Assembly: GCA_030323885.1 (NCBI GenBank)
Contig: CM059191.1
Location: forward strand, 106,746,844-106,810,843
Length of the DNA stretch: 64,000 nt
Reading direction: 5' to 3'
Source: Branchipolynoe longqiensis
Taxonomy: Eukaryota; Annelida; Polychaeta; Phyllodocida; Polynoidae
Below are positions 34,101 through 45,916 of this stretch, in pieces. Made by a program: the position numbers and the translations under genes. Numbering within the stretch: position 1 is the stretch's first letter; each line of letters starts with the position of its first letter. Below the pieces are notes generated by a model. That model did no database searches and was not told where the DNA came from. It saw nothing but the letters and a program-made list of their open reading frames with translations.

Positions 34101-34757
34101 TATGCTGCGTTCATACAGTCCTCGTGAATATGGTGAACTTCCCACTTACTCCCGGTGAACACGAACATGTAAACTGAGAGCGTTCATTTGGCAATTCGCG
34201 GTAAACACGTTTCCGGCTGGGCGATAATAGAGGCAAACTACAATAATGTGTAAATAACACGTAAATAACACATAAACTGCACGTTTTTGGTAGATAGTGT
34301 CCCTCACCATAATATATGATTTGTTTTAAGATGACAGTTTCCGCCATCTGCCAGTTTCCGCGGCATGCCTAGACTCAAATGTATTGTCAATGGCCATGAG
34401 CAATCTTCATACAGAAAAAGTGAAATATCTCTAAAACCACACCAGCTAGAAACAAATCGCGTGGTACATATATAGAAAACATCTTTACCAAAAAGATCCT
34501 ATCATAATTATAAGGTTAGGGTTCTTGATTTCTATTAATTTGGAATACGACTAATGTTTTTCACCGCGCATACCGCGGAAACTGGCAGACGGCGGAAACG
34601 GCAACACCGCCATTTCTTCACAAGTGGTGAGTACCGAGCCACTTAAAAAATCTCTAGTTCACAGGTGGTGTTCACCAGTTGTGAAGTCACTTGAACGCAA
34701 TTCACAGGTTGTGAAATGGGAAAAGCGATATTCACCAGTTCATATGAACGCAGCATA
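34101..34757. mobile_element. MITE-D inside ACT microsatellite
   Basis: Perfect 15-bp inverted ends TATGCTGCGTTCATA / TATGAACGCAGCATA, 657 bp. ACT-repeat DNA lies on both sides, so it inserted into the microsatellite. Inside, GTGAAC/GTTCAC segments also form imperfect hairpins. Confidence 0.75.
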
Positions 34758-35460
34758 ACTACTACTACTGCTACTACTAGTTGCTACTACTAACTACTGC
34801 TGCTACTACTACTGTTACTAACTACTACTACTGCTACTACTAATTGCTACTAAATCTGCTACTAACTACTACTAATTTTGATGCTAATGCACCTACTATT
34901 TCTACTAACTAATAATGGAACTACTACTACTGCTACTGCATCTACGCTATACAACTACAGCTCCTGGTACCATTGCTGCTGGTAATACCAAAGATTATAT
35001 TATACATAGTAGCACCTTTGGTAGTGCTGCTAATGATACCACTACTACCACTAGTGCTGTTACTACTCTTACTACTACTAAGATTACTACTACTACTACA
35101 ATTACCACTACTACTACGATTACTACTAGTACTACGATTACTACTAGTACTACGATTACTACTACTACTACGATTACTACTACTACGATTACTACTACTA
35201 CGATTACTACTACTATGATTACTACTACTACTACGATTACTACTACTACGACTACTTAACTACTACTACTAATACGATTACTACTACTAATACGATTACT
35301 ACTACTACGATTACTACTAGTACTACGATTACTACTAGTACTACGATTACTACTAGTACTAAGATTACTACTACTACGATGACGACAGCGACTGCAACTC
35401 CTACAACTGTCACTGCTGTCACTAATAATAATAACTACAATATCAACAAGAACTAACAAC
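34758..35460. repeat. ACT/ACTACG microsatellite
   Basis: Runs of ACT triplets, then ACTACTACTACGATT units of 12-15 bp (35080-35380). The open frame 34915-35259 is a product of this repeat. Confidence 0.9.
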
Positions 35461-36539
35461 AAACAGATAAACAAGATGACATGACTTGGTTTTGTAGCGG
35501 TAGCATTTATTCCATTCCCACCGAATGGCGTTGTTGTCCGCGCCAGCCCCAATTAGGGCACGTGACAAAAACCCATTCGCTGGTTCGATTCCAACCTGCT
35601 ATTGACCACGTGATGGCTGTAAAATGGCGAAGTCTTATTGTATTTTACCAAAATTAATGACGTAAACTAACAACTATACTACGAATGCACAGCGAAACAA
35701 AATCACCAAATTCTGATCCCAATATTTCGGCGTTTTTTTTAAAACATGTACAAAATTAATTTCCCCCTTTATATGTTGTTTGTTTAGCTTCCCCGTGTTT
35801 ATATTGAGTTTCCCTGGTGAGTGCTGGTAGCTGGCGCAGTGCTTGTCGCGGTAAGGTTCGCTGCTGTGCTAACACTCAGGTGCTTTGTGGAGTTGGTGGG
35901 AGATGCCCACAGTAACAACACGCTACAACACCAAACTCCCTCCTCCCTCTTTCTGCTGGTCACATTTAAAGTCTCTCTCAGTCTGAGTACTCAAACTCCG
36001 CAGAGTTAAACACTTTGTCAATACTCATAACGCAAATAGAAAATAACATACATTAAATATTAAATAATGACAACGGTAAAACAAGGACAATACGCGACTG
36101 AGACACCAGATTGCCGAAAACACCGTACATCGGCCATCAGGGCACGGACAAGGCACATGAACCCCAGCCCGACCAGGCAGCGACTCCACACACGGACCAA
36201 CCTCGCCTCGGCGTCGTCCTTCTTTGTCCAATTAATGAATGATGCCCTTGTAACAAAGATCTACAACTACTAACGACCTAAGAGTAAGAAGTGACGCCTT
36301 AACAGTGACGGTGGGGTTACGCGGGCGGTAAACAGTATGTAACCATGGATACACTGTGGGTGTGGGTGGGTGGGTGTGTGTGAGGTTGTGGACATGCGTG
36401 AAGAACACGTCAGTCTGCTTGGTGTACAGTCATTTTCTCAATGTTGACGTGACGTCCAATCACACACTCCAACTATGACTTCACACACTGCACGCACTCG
36501 TGCAAAGTGATCGAACAGAGAGGAATGGCGGTCTTTAGC
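35461..36539. other. No gene seen
   Basis: Unique-looking sequence. The open frames at 35821-36009 and 36025-36273 overlap each other on opposite strands and have no domain. Confidence 0.35.
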
Positions 36540-37560
36540 TGTCATCTGCTCAGAGCAGTTGTGCTGCTGCTTCCATTTCTTGTCGATAGGGGGCGCGGGG
36601 TTTTGGGGTGGTGGTGGCGGCCAGCTGCAATGCATGCCGGGTAGACAAACCTCCCCCCTCCCCAACTCTCTCCCAAGTTTTTCCAACAGAAAAAACAGCC
36701 TAAAAGACCAGAAACAAAGCAATTCATGCACGCAGCCTAGAAACGACACCCGAGCCCTTTGTCGGCTCCCGGCAGGCTGCGGCACCAGGAGGGATCGTCC
36801 ACCGGTTCCCTCCGCCAGGAGGAGGCTCCTCGGCAGCAGCAGCCCCTGCCCCTCCGCCCCCTTGCACCCCCCCCCCCCCCCCCCCCCCGCCTGTCGAGCA
36901 TCCCACAGGCCCCGCCGGCCATATATAGAACAGCACGGGGCGGAGCCCGGCGATGCTCGGCCCGCCGTGAGGGGGCAGCACCGCCGTCTATGACGTCATC
37001 ACACCGCGCTGCCCAAAATAGACAGCAGGGGGCGGGCGGACGCGCCGCGCAGACCGGCAAGCATGCGCACTCCCGGCCCAGGAAGTGTCCCCTTGTACGT
37101 GGTCGGGCGATCCAAAAATAGCTTCCCTATATTATTATGAATTTTTTTTGGCGGGGGTGAGGGGGGTCTTTTTTGTTTGTTTTTATTCAGATTAGTTGGC
37201 GCTGGGCCAAAACGGCACAGTTCGAAGCGCCACTCCCCCACGTTGGCTCCCTCGAGCCTGTGCCGACATGTAAACAATGTAGTACTGCGAGTAATAAATA
37301 AGAGACAATTAAAGAGACCCACGGCAAGTGTAAACCGGGCAGGCAGGCGTCCGTAAGTGGTGCAGGCGCCGAGGCGGGCTAATGGGCATCCACATGTAAG
37401 CAGGCTTCTCATTGGTTCACGGCGTCCGGGTGTCGCCAATGAGAGATCCCCCTCCTCGCGCTCGTCCAATCAGATCACACGGTACATCGGAGAAGTCAGT
37501 TATAGAGTGTTTTGATTGGTCGTTCTCTTTTGGCGTGTGTCGTTGTCGTTGTTGTTGGTT
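36540..37560. promoter_or_regulatory. CpG- and CCAAT-rich promoter-like block
   Basis: CpG-rich from about 36560 to 37080, with a TATA/CArG-like CCATATATAG (36919-36928), a CRE TGACGTCA (36991-36998), CCAAAATAG (37013-37021) and CCAAAAATAG (37112-37121), the last two resembling MEF2/SRF sites. Four CCAAT boxes lie in 110 bp: on the - strand at 37411 and 37515, on the + strand at 37436 and 37466. A run of 22 C is at 36867-36888. It lies between two converging genes, so it suggests a third transcription unit. Confidence 0.4.
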
Positions 37561-37602
37561 TGTCGCAAGGATCGGGACCCTCACTGACGCGCCAGACGCG
37601 AA

Positions 37603-37746
37603 ATGAGCCCGGAGACAACCGAGAATATCAGACAAAACATAGATGACAGGTGTCGGTCGGTTCGCGTCCATATTGGCCGCCTCAGACGACCAACACGACC
37701 CACAGACCCCGCCTCGGTGCCTCGGCTCGTGAAAGCTGATAAATAG
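37603..37746 (+). CDS. Small hypothetical ORF, 47 aa
   Basis: ATG 84 bp after the last CCAAT box, reading MSPETTENIRQNIDDRCRSV and ending with TAG at 37744-37746. It is Arg-rich with no known domain. A weak donor (ACAG then GTGTCG) at 37648 could make it a first coding exon. Support is position only. Confidence 0.25.
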   Translation: MSPETTENIRQNIDDRCRSVRVHIGRLRRPTRPTDPASVPRLVKADK

Positions 37747-38242
37747 ATGTTAAAAAAACTAAAACAATGCTAGTAAGTTGTTCAGTTCTCTTGGTAGTTT
37801 GGGGATTCGTTTCATGGAAATTAAGACGAGATTGTGGCATCGTGATGAATCTGCAAGACGAGAGAAAGAGATGGTTAGGGACCCACCCGCAGCAGTGTTG
37901 GCAAAGTGTTGTTTATCTCACACAACTCCTGCACACAATTTTTTTTGTGGGTACATTAGTTGTTTAAGCAGGGGTAATTTCAATTGTGGAAGATTGGTCT
38001 TCCCCATTCCGCTGCTCCTTGCCCTATTTGAGAAAAGCCAAGCACCTGGTTTGACTCGACCAGGGTTCGAACCCACGATCTACCAACATGGGAGATGGAC
38101 TCATTTAGCCATCGCGTCTAGTCAATGCGACTAAAATATACATGTCTCTAGGAATGTAACTAAAGTAAACAAGATTTTAACACAATATGTTAGTTATTAA
38201 ACAAGGGGTAGAAGTAGGCCTACCCTTAAAAGACACTCTGAA
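37747..38242. other. No gene seen; SINE-1 head remnant at 38045-38124
   Basis: GACTCGACCAGGGTTCGAAC near 38055 and GGGAGATGGACTCATTTAGC near 38090 match the reversed SINE-1 tRNA head. The rest is unassigned. Confidence 0.4.
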
Positions 38243-38870
38243 GCCGTAGTTCACACCCACAACTTTATGCCGAACTAGATAAGGCGAACTAGATGAGGCG
38301 AACTAGGCGTGAAAATGTGTCGTGTCCCCACACGCAGTACTTGGGGCGGTTTAAGGCGGCAATCGATATCTGCGCATGAGCAAGTCCATACTAACCAGTG
38401 CCAGTTTCGGTTAGTCGACATCGCCACGAGAGAGTGTGGGTTCGAGCTAGATATGTATAGACTGAGTCGTATTGTTTTGGAACGGTCAAAACTTCTGCTG
38501 GGCAGTGAAAACCTAAAACTAAATGATGAAAAAAATATCTGTGCACAGCTAGCGGTTTCATAGACCAAAATATATAATATGCGCTTTTGATCGACCGGAA
38601 AATCAACAAACTCAGGTCTCGACTGCACATGCGTGTGACGTGCTTAAGCCGCCTCAAGTATACCGATACCGTTCACACTAGGAAGTTGGGCCGACTTAAG
38701 CTAGTTCGCTTCATATATACTACCTCGCGACATGGTTTACTTGAAGCAAACTAGATCAGGCGAATCAGCCCTAATCCGCCTCAGCGTCACGTCCTCACGG
38801 TGAATGTGAGCCGAACTAGACAAGGCAAACTAGTTGAGGCGACTTAACGCCCGTGTGTGAACACGGCATA
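38243..38870. mobile_element. Possible MITE with GCCGT..TTCACAC ends
   Basis: GCCGTAGTTCACACCCAC at the left and an inverted, imperfect GTGTGTGAACACGGC at the right. The interior has related GGCGAACTAGAT segments near both ends in opposite orientation. Confidence 0.4.
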
Positions 38871-39239
38871 TATTTAGTTCTTGTTTTCAGTTTGTTTGTT
38901 TAATGACCCCCACCCCCACCCCCCACCCCCCACCCTCCCCCTCCCCAGCACCAAAAGTAAACATCAGTTATTGGGGGTCATGCAGTAGTTAAACATCTGA
39001 GTACAAAATTACACTTCAAAAAGATAAAATAGAGCACAGAAATGTACGCCAAAAGAGCATAGAACTGCGGTAAAATCCTATTTAGTTAATAAACATGTGA
39101 TAATCAGTTTAATGTAATCGTTGGTAAAAATGCCAACTATGAATCCACTCAAAAACCTATATTTCATCGATTCATTTAAAATGCTCCACAATCTTCAAAA
39201 ATATACTCTGCTCCATAAACATTTCTTTCTTTTAATTAC
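38871..39239. other. Downstream of paramyosin; C-rich tract at 38905-38945
   Basis: Repeated CCCCCA units that could form an i-motif or, on the other strand, a G-quadruplex. ATTAAA on the - strand at 39233-39238 is a possible variant poly(A) signal for paramyosin; no AATAAA is near. Confidence 0.4.
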
Positions 39240-39575
39240 GATTTAGATTTTGACGACCGTGGTGATTTCACTAAGTGATATCTTTGTTCTGTCTGAGTGT
39301 TATTAGCATGATCACCGTTTAGATTTGGTCAACTATGCTAATTTCATTAAACGATGTAATTTGTTTTGTTTTCGGGTATTATAGTGCTCACCGTTTAGAT
39401 TTTGACAACCCTGGTGATTTCACTAAGTGATATCTTTGTTCTGTCTGAGTGTTATTAGCATGATCACCGTTTAGATTTGGTCAACTAATCTAATTTCATT
39501 AAACGATGTAATTTGTTTTGTTTTCGGGTATTATCATGCTCACCGTTTAGATTTTGACAACCCTGGTGATTTCGC
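39240..39575. repeat. 73-75 bp tandem repeat made from the paramyosin stop region
   Basis: Five units (about 39245, 39318, 39398, 39470 and the coding one at 39545). Three carry TTAGATTTTGAC then CCTGGTGATTTC (the reverse of the last codons plus stop) and alternate with a diverged form, TTAGATTTGGTCAACTA. The right-most unit is the real end of the gene. Confidence 0.85.
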
Positions 39576-39711
39576 GGGTGACGGACATGGAGCGGCCCCT
39601 GCCTCTGAAGGACACGGTGCTCTTCTCGGCCAGGTCAGCCCGGTGTTCCGCCTCGTCCAGCATCTGCTGTCCCTTGCGGTACTTGTTCATGGTGATTGTG
39701 ATCACCTCCTC
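39547..39711 (-). CDS. Prm: Paramyosin last exon (residues 756-809 of the window's 809, plus stop)
   Basis: Acceptor CCCGGCAG, then EEVITITMNKYRKGQQMLDE and the basic tail ending VTREITRVVKI, TAA at 39547-39549. The helix ends near ADLAEKS; the rest is the tailpiece. Confidence 0.93.
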   Translation of the reverse strand, partial: EEVITITMNKYRKGQQMLDEAEHRADLAEKSTVSFRGRGRSMSVTREITRVVKI

Positions 39712-40580
39712 CTGCCGGGTCACAGAGCGGGCAGCACAACATTACACAGGGTCACACACAGAGTGGGTAGCACAACATTAGTCTGGTCTACAGAGTGGGT
39801 AGTACAACATTTTACTGGTTTACAGAGTGGGTAGCACATTAGACTGGTTTACAAAGTGGGTAGCACAACATTATACTGGTTTACAGAGTGGGTAGCACAA
39901 CATTAGACTGGTTTACAGAGTGGGTAGCACAACATTAGACTTGTTTACAGAGTGGGTAGCACACCATTAGACTGGTTTACAGAGTGGGTAGCAAAACAGT
40001 AGACTGGTTTACAGAGTGGGTAGCACAACATTAGACTGGTTTACAGAGTGGGTAGCACAACATTAGACTTGTTTACAGAGTGGGTAGCACACCAGTAGAC
40101 TGGTTTACAGAGTGGGTAGCAAAACAGTAGACTGGTTTACAGAGTGGGTAGCACAACATTAGACTGGTTTAGAGAGTGGGTAACACAACATTAGACTGGT
40201 TTACAGAGTGGGTAGCACACTATTAGACTGGTTTACAGAGTGGGTAGCAACACAGTAGACTGGTTTACAGAGTTGGTATCACAACATTAGACTGCTTTAG
40301 AGAGTGGGTAACACAACATTAGACTGCTTTTCAGAGTAGGTAGCACATTATACTGGTTTACAAAGTGGGTAGCACAACATTATACTGGTTTACAGACTGG
40401 GTAGCACAGCATTAGACTAGTTTACAGAGTGGGTAGCACATTATACTGGTTTACAGAGTGGGTAGCACAACATTAGACTGGTTTACAGAGTGGGTAGCAC
40501 AACATTTGACTGGTTTACAGAGCGGGTAGAACAACTGGAGCCTGGTTTACAGAGCGGGCTGCACAACATTAAACAGAGTC
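39712..40580. repeat. 32-bp minisatellite, about 26 copies, touching the acceptor
   Basis: The unit is TTTACAGAGTGGGTAGCACA then ACATTAGACTGG. The first, diverged unit (GGGTCACAGAGCGGGCAGCA) begins a few bases from the exon, so the array was seeded from the intron's 3' end. Confidence 0.93.
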
Positions 40581-40642
40581 ACAGTGACGTCAGTAGCAAC
40601 GTTCACCATGTTGCGCAACACACATTCATGTACTTACCTTAA

Positions 40643-41206
40643 CGTTACATAGTCTGATGAACCATCAAATTTTCAAAACCAAAGCAATTATCTAGATCTG
40701 ATTCTACATATCTAACTTAGATACTGATGCACTTATTAAGCATTTGTTGCCACGTAGAATGGAATGCTGAGTCAATGTAATCGAATCTGTTACTGCTGAA
40801 GCCTATGGTGTCAGACTTTCGGCATGCTAGCCGAAATTAATTTTGAATGTTTGCACTTCAAATATCTCCAATGTTAGCTATCAACTTAATATATTTATCT
40901 CAGAAAATGACAAGTTCAAAACCATCGGACTCTGCAACTTTAACCAGTGTTGGCATAGCAATCTGGACAGAGAGCTTTTGCAAAGTCATCTAAAACAGGC
41001 TCTTTTAAAAATCAATGCATAGCAGTACAAAATTGAGGGTGGTTGCCGAAATTTGTTTTCATTGCTGTACTTCAAATATCTCAAAACTAGCCATTTAAAA
41101 TAAAAAAATACTTCAAACTAAAGTAAGGTAGAGTATAATGATGAACCTAATATATTTATCTCAGAAAATGACTGAAACTCAAAACCATCGGACTGTGCAC
41201 CTTTAA
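40643..41206 (-). mobile_element. Two MITE-A copies, inverted, side by side
   Basis: The first (40643-40943) has termini TTACATAGTCTGATGAACC and CATCGGACTCTGCAACTTTA. The second (40985-41206) keeps only the right half, ending CCATCGGACTGTGCACCTTT. Confidence 0.7.
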
Positions 41207-41264
41207 GCAATCTTTTCAGTTTGACTCAGCCGGTGTCTATTTAGTACGGCTTCGCTTCCCCAAA

Positions 41265-41705
41265 GAGCTTATAAACTAGGTCAGGGCGAACTGATAAACT
41301 AGGTCAGGGCGATCTGATAAACTAGGTCAGGGCGAACTGATAAACCAGGTCAGGGCGAACTGACAAACTAGGTCAGGGTGATCTGATAAACTAGGTCAGG
41401 GCGAACTGATAAACTAGGTCAGGACGATCTGATAAACTAGGTCAGGGCGAACTGATAAACCAGGTCAGGGCGAACTGACAAACTAGGTCAGGGTGATCTG
41501 ATAAACTAGGTCAGGGCGAACTGATAAACTAGGTCAGGGCGAACTGATAAACCAGGTCAAGGCGAACTGATGAACTAGATCAGGGTGATCTGATAAACGG
41601 GATCAGGGCGATCTGATAAACTAGGTCAGGGCGAACTGATAAACTAGGTCAGGGTGATCTGATAAACTAGGTCAGCGCAATGTGAGAAACTGGGTGAGAG
41701 CGAGC
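41265..41705. repeat. 23-bp minisatellite, about 19 copies, touching the donor
   Basis: The unit is AAACTAGGTCAGGGCGAAC then TGAT. The last, diverged unit (AAACTGGGTGAGAGCGAGCT) runs up to the 5' splice site of the next exon, so the seed was the first bases of this intron. Confidence 0.93.
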
Positions 41706-41712
41706 TACTCAC

Positions 41713-41913
41713 GGCCTCCTCGAGTTGGCGCCGCAGGGTCTTGTTCTTGATGCTGAGTGAGTTGGTGATGTCCCTCAGCTCGATCACCATCCGGTGGTCG
41801 TCCTCTGCCTGCACGCGCAGCTCAGAGAACTGACGGTCGATCTTCCGGTTCGCAGCCGCCAACTCCCGGGAGCGGCGCTGTTCAGCCTCCAGCTCGGCCT
41901 CCAGGTCACGCAG
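41713..41913 (-). CDS. Prm: Paramyosin exon (residues 689-755)
   Basis: 67 codons, phase 0 on both sides, from LRDLEAELEAEQRRS to KNKTLRRQLEEA. Acceptor CATGCAG, donor GTGAGT. Confidence 0.95.
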
Positions 41914-41934
41914 CTGCATGAGGAGACGAGATGC

Positions 41935-44460
41935 TGGTTACAGGGGTGTGTAGGTGGTGGAAGTGTACACCGGTGTGTAGGTATGGGACACTGGTGTGTA
42001 GGTGTGGACACTGGTTACTGGTGTGTAGGTGTAGGACAATGGTTACTGGTGTGTAGGTATGCGACACTGGTTACTCGTGTGTAGGTATGGACACTGGTTA
42101 CTGGTGTGCAGGTATGGACACTGGTTACTGGTGTGTAGGTATGGACACTGGTTACTGGTGTGTAGGTGTGGGACACTGGTTACTAGTGTGTAGGTGTAGG
42201 ACACTGGTTACTGGTGTGTAGGTGTTGGAAGTGGTTACTGGTGTGTAGGTAGGGACACTGGTTACTGGTGTGTAGGTAGGGACACTGGTGTGTAGGTGTG
42301 GACACTGGTTACTGGGGTGTAGCTATGGGACACTGGTTAGTGGTGTGTAGGTATGGGACACTGGTTACTGGTGTGTATGTGTGGGACACTGGTTACTGGT
42401 GTGTAGGTATGGGACACTGGTTACTGGTGTGTAGGTATGGGACACTGGTTACTGGTGTGTAGGGTGGTGGACACTGGTTACTGGTGTGTAGGTGTGGGAC
42501 ACTGGTTACTGGTGTGTAGGTATGGGACACTGGTTACTGGTGTGTAGGTGTTGGAAGTGGTTACTGGTGTGTAGGTAGGGACACTGGTTACTGGTGTGTC
42601 GGTGTGGGACACTGGTTCCTGGTGTGTAGGTGTGGGACACTGGTTACTGGGGTGTAGCTATGGGACACTGGTTACTGGTGTGTAGGTATGGGACACTGGT
42701 TACTGGTGTGTAGGTATGGACACTGGTTACTGGTGTGTAGGTATGGACACTGGTTACTGGTGTGTAGGTAGGGACACTGGATACTGGTGTGTCGGTGTGG
42801 ACACTGGTTACTGGGGTGTAGCTATGGGACACTGGTTACTGGTGTGTAGGTATGGGACACTGGTTACTGGTGTGTATGTGTGGGACACTGGTTACTGGTG
42901 TGTAGGTATGGGACACTGGTTACTGGTGTGTAGGTATGGACAATGGTTACTGGTGTGTACGTAGGGACACTGGTTACTGGTGTGTAGGTGTGGGACACTG
43001 GTTCCTGGTGTGTAGGTGTGGGACACTGGTTACTGGTGTGTAGGTGTGGGACACTAGTTACTGGTGTGTAGGTGTGGGACACTGGTTACCTGTGTGTAGG
43101 TATGGGACACTGGTTACTGGTGTGTAGGTATGGGACACTGGTTACTGGTGTGTAGGTATGGGACACTGGTTACTGGTGTGTAGATGTGGGACACTGGTTA
43201 CTGGTGTGTAGGTGTGGACACTGGTTACTGGGGTGTAGCTATGGGACACTGGGTACTGATGTGTAGGTATGGGACACTGGTTACTGGTGTGTATGTGTGG
43301 AATGCTGGTTACTGGTGTGTAGGTATGGACACTGGTTACTGGTGTGTACGTAGGGACACTGGTTACTGGTGTATAGGTCTGGGACACTGGTTAATGGTGT
43401 GTAGGTGTGGACACTGGTTACTGGTGTGCAGGTAGGGACACTGGTTAATGGTGTGTAGGTGTGGGACACTGTTTACTGGTGTGTAGGTGTGGACACTGGT
43501 TACTGGTGTGTAGGTGTGGGACACTGGTTACTGGTGTGTAGGTATGGGACAATGGTTACTGGTGTGTAGGTGTGGGACACCGGTTACTGGTGTGTAGGTA
43601 GGGACACTGGTTACTGGTGTGTAGGTATGGGACACTGGTTAATGGTGTGTAGGTGTGGGACATTGGTTACTGGTGTGTAGGTATGGACACTGGTTACTGG
43701 TGTGTAGGTGTGGGACACTGGTTACTGGTGTGTAGGTATGGGACACTGGTTACTGGTGTGTAGGTGTGGACACTGGTTACTGGTGTGTAGGTGTGGGACA
43801 CTGGTTACTGGTGTGTAGGTGTGGGACACTGGTTACTGGTGTGTAGGTAGGGACACTAGTTACTGGTGTGTAGGTGTGGGACACTGGTTACTGGTGTGTA
43901 GGTGTGGACACTGGTTACTGGTGTGTATGTATGGGTTTTGTTTGTTGTTGTTTTACATCCTAGCAACATCTAAGGTCATATCAGGACGGGTACCGACTTG
44001 TGACAGTGTGCACTCATGGCGACTTTATGGTGCTGCCCCACTGGAATACCAGGCCACCAGCACCATGACCTGATATCCCACTCAGTCACATTATCCTGAC
44101 ACTGAGCCAACCAGTCCTTGTCCTATCCTATTAATCCCGAGCGCCAGGCTAGGAAGCAACAAGTATCAATTTAAAGTCATTGGTTTGACTCGACCAGGGT
44201 TCGAACCCACGACCCCACGATCTACCAACACGGGAGACGGACGCTCTAACTCGTTCGGCCATCCCGTCTGGTCCTGTATGTATGGGACACTGGTTACTGG
44301 TGTGTAGGTGTGGACACTGGTTACTGGTGTGTAGGTGTGGGAAGTGGTTACAGGTGTGTAGGTGTTGGAAGTGGGTACTGGTGTGTAGGTTTGGGAAGTG
44401 GTTACTGGTGTCTAAGCCAGTTGCATGTATGGACACTGGTTGCTGGTGTAGATACTGGTT
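41935..44460. repeat. 27-28 bp minisatellite, about 75 copies, split by a SINE
   Basis: The unit is GACACTGGTTACTGGTGTGT then AGGTATGG. Variants include AGGTGTGG, AGGTAGG and AGCTATGG. It starts about 20 bp from the acceptor of the exon at 41713-41913. The SINE-1 at 43934-44275 interrupts it. Confidence 0.95.
43934..44275 (-). mobile_element. SINE-1, full length, inside the minisatellite
   Basis: It has the A-rich tail (reversed GTTTGTTGTTGTTTTAC) at the left and the tRNA head at the right, with B-box GGTTCGAACCC. The flanking array reads TGTATGTATGGG on both sides (43925 and 44276), a probable target duplication. Confidence 0.85.
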
Positions 44461-44582
44461 ACTCGTCCTGGTTACTGGTGTGCAGGTGTGGACATTGGTT
44501 ACTAATATCTATACTGGTTACTGGTGTGTAGGTATCTCCACCAGTTACCGGTGTGTGTGTGTGCGTGTGTGTGTACAGACTT

Positions 44583-44612
44583 ACCCTGGCCTGCAGTTTG
44601 GCCATCATGCAC
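44583..44612 (-). repeat. Extra copy of a paramyosin exon 3' end and 5' splice site
   Basis: On the - strand ATGGCCAAACTGCAGGCCAG then GGTAAGTCTG, nearly matching the true end of the exon at 44667-44801 (GTTGCCAAGCTGCAAGCCAG). It lies about 80 bp into the intron. Confidence 0.8.
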
Positions 44613-44666
44613 TGTTACCGATGTGTGTATACATGTGTGCGGGTGTGTGTAGGTGTACAGACTTAC

Positions 44667-44801
44667 CCTGGCTTGCAGCTTGGCAACCATGCGCTTCCCT
44701 TCGCGCTGCGCGAAGGACTCGGCCTCCTCCAGACGGACGGTGATCTCACGGATCTCAATCTCCAGCTGCTTCCGCAGCGACTCGGCGTTCTTGTAGTTTT
44801 C
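44667..44801 (-). CDS. Prm: Paramyosin exon (residues 644-688)
   Basis: 45 codons, phase 0 on both sides, from [17 protein letters not shown] to [10 protein letters not shown]. Acceptor CTGTGCAG, donor GTAAGT. Confidence 0.95.
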
Positions 44802-45679
44802 CTGCACAGCGACAAGAAAAGCCCACGTCAGTGAATGCACAATGTTTGCGTTATTTGAATGTCAGACCCCACTTCATGGAACACTTGCCAGAGGAGGTAA
44901 GGAATGCAGCATCAATTTAAACGCTTTATTCCAATGTCGGCCCCACTTCATGGAATAGTTACCAGTGGAGGTAAGGAATGCAGCATCAATTGCGAACTGT
45001 CTGTCTGTTTCTGAGACTCACTTGTTTAAGCTGCTTTTTTTCTCTTGGTAAATGGAATTTTTCTGCACGTCAGCATTTTAAGCAAGTTGTAAATTTCTCA
45101 TATTGTGATTTCATTTGAAAGGGCATTGGTTGGTTCCTGTTATATTACTTAAGGGCCGTTCAAATATTTCTTGACACTCTTTTTCTGTCAAAATTTCACC
45201 CCTCCCTTCTAACACCCCGGAACGATAGACCATACACGCCACATAACGCTTTGACCTACACTCCCACCTCCACCCCGCTAAGCGCTACGTAATATTTGAA
45301 TGACCCCTTAGTAAAAGGAAAATAGATAGCGACAAAGAATTGGGAAAATTGGGAATGAGATAAAAATTGGAAGTTTGGGGAAAATAGGTGAATACAAAGG
45401 ATGAGCAAAATGACAATGGATAGCGACAAAATAAAGTAGGAAACTGGGAATAAATGGAAATAGAAATAAGATGAAAATGGGTGAAGAAATGGATCACCAA
45501 AATGAAAATGGATATAGCGACAAAATAGAGGGAATCGGTAATAATAAAAGGAAAATAGGAGAAGGAGAATTCTATTTGTTTTATTTTGATAAAATATTAA
45601 AGATTTATTTGAAAATTATTAAAATTAATTTTTTTTTAATATTTAAAAAAAATGAAATACAAATTGTTCAGGGTCTGAC
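44802..45679. other. Intron without minisatellite; purine-rich
   Basis: It contains a direct repeat of about 55 bp (44870 and 44937: CCCACTTCATGGAA) and an A/G-rich stretch, 45300-45560, with GGAAAATAG and GCGACAAA motifs repeated. There is no gene in it. Confidence 0.5.
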
Positions 45680-45916
45680 CTGCTCCTGGCGCAGCTCCTC
45701 CTGCAGGCGTCCCAGCTCGTTGGCGAGCCGGTCTCCGCGGTCCTCGGCGGCCCGGCGCGCGTTGAGGTGGTCGTCCAGGTCAGCCTGCATGGCGCCGATG
45801 TCCGCCTCCATACGCCGCTTGTCGGTCGTCAGCGTCGTGATGGAGATGGTCAGCTCCGTGATCCGGCCCCCCGCGTCGTGCAGCTCGTTCTCAGCATTCT
45901 TACGTGCCCGCTCAGA
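45680..45916 (-). CDS. Prm: Paramyosin exon (residues 565-643)
   Basis: 79 codons, phase 0, from [19 protein letters not shown] to [11 protein letters not shown]. Acceptor TACTTACAG, donor GTCAGA. Its first ~25 codons are copied three times in the intron before it. Confidence 0.95.
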
